Assembly: GCA_028571885.1 (NCBI GenBank)
Contig: JAPVVU010000159.1
Coordinates: 1 to 7,098 of the forward strand
Direction of reading: 5' to 3'
Length of the DNA: 7,098 nucleotides
Origin: Gammaproteobacteria bacterium
GTDB lineage: Bacteria; Pseudomonadota; Gammaproteobacteria; GRL18
Part shown: piece by piece, positions 6,373 to 7,098 of the stretch
Numbering within the stretch: position 1 is the first letter of the stretch
Layout of the letters: every line of letters starts with the position of its first letter
Program-made: the position numbers and the translations under genes
Notes under the pieces: model-generated
The model's database searches: none
Seen by the model: only the letters and a program-made list of their open reading frames with translations
What the model was told of the DNA's origin: nothing

Positions 6373-6902
6373 AAGCCGTCACTATTATTGACGTCTTGCG
6401 CCGGGCGGATATTCAGGTAACCACCGCTGGTCTCGACAGCTTTCAAGAAAATGGTTCGAAGGTCAAACCCGTAACCGCAGCCCACGGCGTGGTACTCATT
6501 CCAGATACAACTCTGGATGAAGCAATGACTCAGCATTTTGACATGCTCGTTTTACCCGGCGGTTTACCTGGAGCCGATAATCTGGATAATGATCCTCGAA
6601 TTCATAGTTTATTAAAAAAAATGTCAGCTGAAGATAAATATACCGCAGCTATTTGTGCCGCGCCCAGGATCTTAGCCCATGCGAATTTACTCGAAGGGAA
6701 ATCGGCTACCAGTTATCCTGGTTTTATTGAAAAATTGAATCTGGCTAATACTCAAATCAAGGAAGATTCCGTTGTTCATGACGGCAAAGTCATCACTTCC
6801 CGAGGACCTGGAACAGCAATGGATTTTGCGCTGACATTAATTGAAATACTTGCAGGAAAAGAAAAACGTGACGAAGTAGCCGCGGGCCTTTTGTTTAAAT
6901 AA
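6327..6902 (+). CDS. yajL: DJ-1/PfpI family protein, YajL-like
   Basis: A 191-residue cytoplasmic protein of the DJ-1/ThiJ/PfpI superfamily. Family hallmarks are PIAEGCEELEAV with Glu16 (the equivalent of DJ-1 Glu18), LVLPGGLPGADNL, the reactive nucleophile-elbow Cys110 in AAICAAPRIL, and SRGPGTAMDFAL near the C-terminus. The region around ATSYPGF resembles YajL/DJ-1 and not the PfpI proteases, because a protease-like His after the Cys is absent. YajL and DJ-1 have been linked to oxidative and carbonyl stress protection and described as glyoxalase or deglycase enzymes; the deglycase activity is disputed. The start has AAAAGG at 6313-6318, 8 nt upstream, within the previous gene, which it overlaps by 46 bp out of frame. 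It is the last gene of the cluster. Confidence 0.95.
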   Translation: MANVLIPIAEGCEELEAVTIIDVLRRADIQVTTAGLDSFQENGSKVKPVTAAHGVVLIPDTTLDEAMTQHFDMLVLPGGLPGADNLDNDPRIHSLLKKMSAEDKYTAAICAAPRILAHANLLEGKSATSYPGFIEKLNLANTQIKEDSVVHDGKVITSRGPGTAMDFALTLIEILAGKEKRDEVAAGLLFK

Positions 6903-6921
6903 AGTAATAAAGCGCCTATAG

Positions 6922-6953
6922 CAAAGCTACCTTGTCATTATGACAGTACTTTG
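6922..6953. terminator. Hairpin between the convergent yajL-like and toxin genes
   Basis: A bulged stem: CAAAG (6922-6926) pairs with CTTTG (6949-6953), TAC (6928-6930) with GTA (6946-6948), and the core is the exact palindrome TGTCATTATGACA (6933-6945). It sits in the 78-bp gap between two convergent stop codons, where a bidirectional terminator is expected. No clear U-tract follows on either strand, so termination is inferred from position. An alternative small stem TAGC/GCTA (6919-6929) overlaps it. Confidence 0.4.
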
Positions 6954-6980
6954 TATAAATATGGGTTAGCTCTATTATTT

Positions 6981-7098
6981 CTAAAGCCATTTACTCGTGT
7001 CTTGTTGACCAATAATTGCCATAATTTCTACTGAATATCCTGATGAAATACGGTAATAAATACTATCAACTCCACAAACACTACGTCTGTATCCTGAA
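6981..7098 (-). CDS. RelE/ParE-type toxin, C-terminal part only
   Basis: The minus strand from the right edge reads 38 codons in frame (7097 to 6984) to a TAG at 6981-6983; the 5' part lies outside the window. The peptide contains GYRRSVCGVDSIYYRI, then SVEIMAIIGQQDTSKWL. This is the typical C-terminus of RelE/ParE-superfamily toxins: an (R)xSV.G.(H/D)SIYYR strand, then an E(I)xxIIGxQDxxxxL ending. These act in type II toxin-antitoxin pairs, as mRNA interferases (RelE) or gyrase poisons (ParE); this end resembles the ParE branch. An antitoxin gene would be expected just upstream of it, beyond position 7098. Whether the gene is intact cannot be seen. It converges on the yajL-like gene. Confidence 0.8.
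   Translation of the reverse strand, partial: SGYRRSVCGVDSIYYRISSGYSVEIMAIIGQQDTSKWL

Overview
The window looks like chromosomal DNA of a fairly AT-rich gammaproteobacterium. The evidence is the gene order gpmI - envC - ctpA - yibQ-type deacetylase, which is a known conserved neighbourhood in Pseudomonas and other Gammaproteobacteria (E. coli has gpmI-envC-yibQ). The genus cannot be named from the sequence alone.

Layout from left to right. Positions 3-89 hold an 18-bp tandem repeat directly behind a leftward ArsR-family regulator gene (86-433, minus). This regulator lacks recognisable metal sites but has two cysteines 66 residues apart, as in the persulfide sensors SqrR and BigR. A 717-bp gene-free stretch (434-1150) follows. 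It contains what I read as a small non-autonomous transposable element (634-876): 13-bp perfect inverted ends beginning GTAAC, flanked by perfect 8-bp direct repeats, with a nearly fully self-complementary 97-nt hairpin inside. Then comes a rightward gene cluster: gpmI (phosphoglycerate mutase, 1151-2719), an envC-type amidase activator (2697-3863), a ctpA-type S41 protease (3992-5365), a yibQ-type divergent polysaccharide deacetylase (5368-6372) and a yajL/DJ-1 family gene (6327-6902). Overlaps of 23 bp and 46 bp and a 2-bp gap suggest translational coupling. The only sizeable internal gap (128 bp) carries another copy of the inverted-repeat end motif. At the right edge, the C-terminal 38 codons of a RelE/ParE-type toxin run in on the minus strand (6981-7098), converging on the yajL-like gene.

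The middle genes form an envelope module. The EnvC-like protein would switch on peptidoglycan amidases during cell separation, the CtpA-like protease would process periplasmic proteins, and the YibQ-like protein is a predicted exported deacetylase. The two outer genes are cytoplasmic: glycolysis (gpmI) and thiol/carbonyl-stress protection (yajL). No wholly new multi-gene system is visible. The least ordinary parts are the MITE-like element, the stop-codon-bearing tandem array behind the regulator, and the candidate persulfide-sensing regulator.
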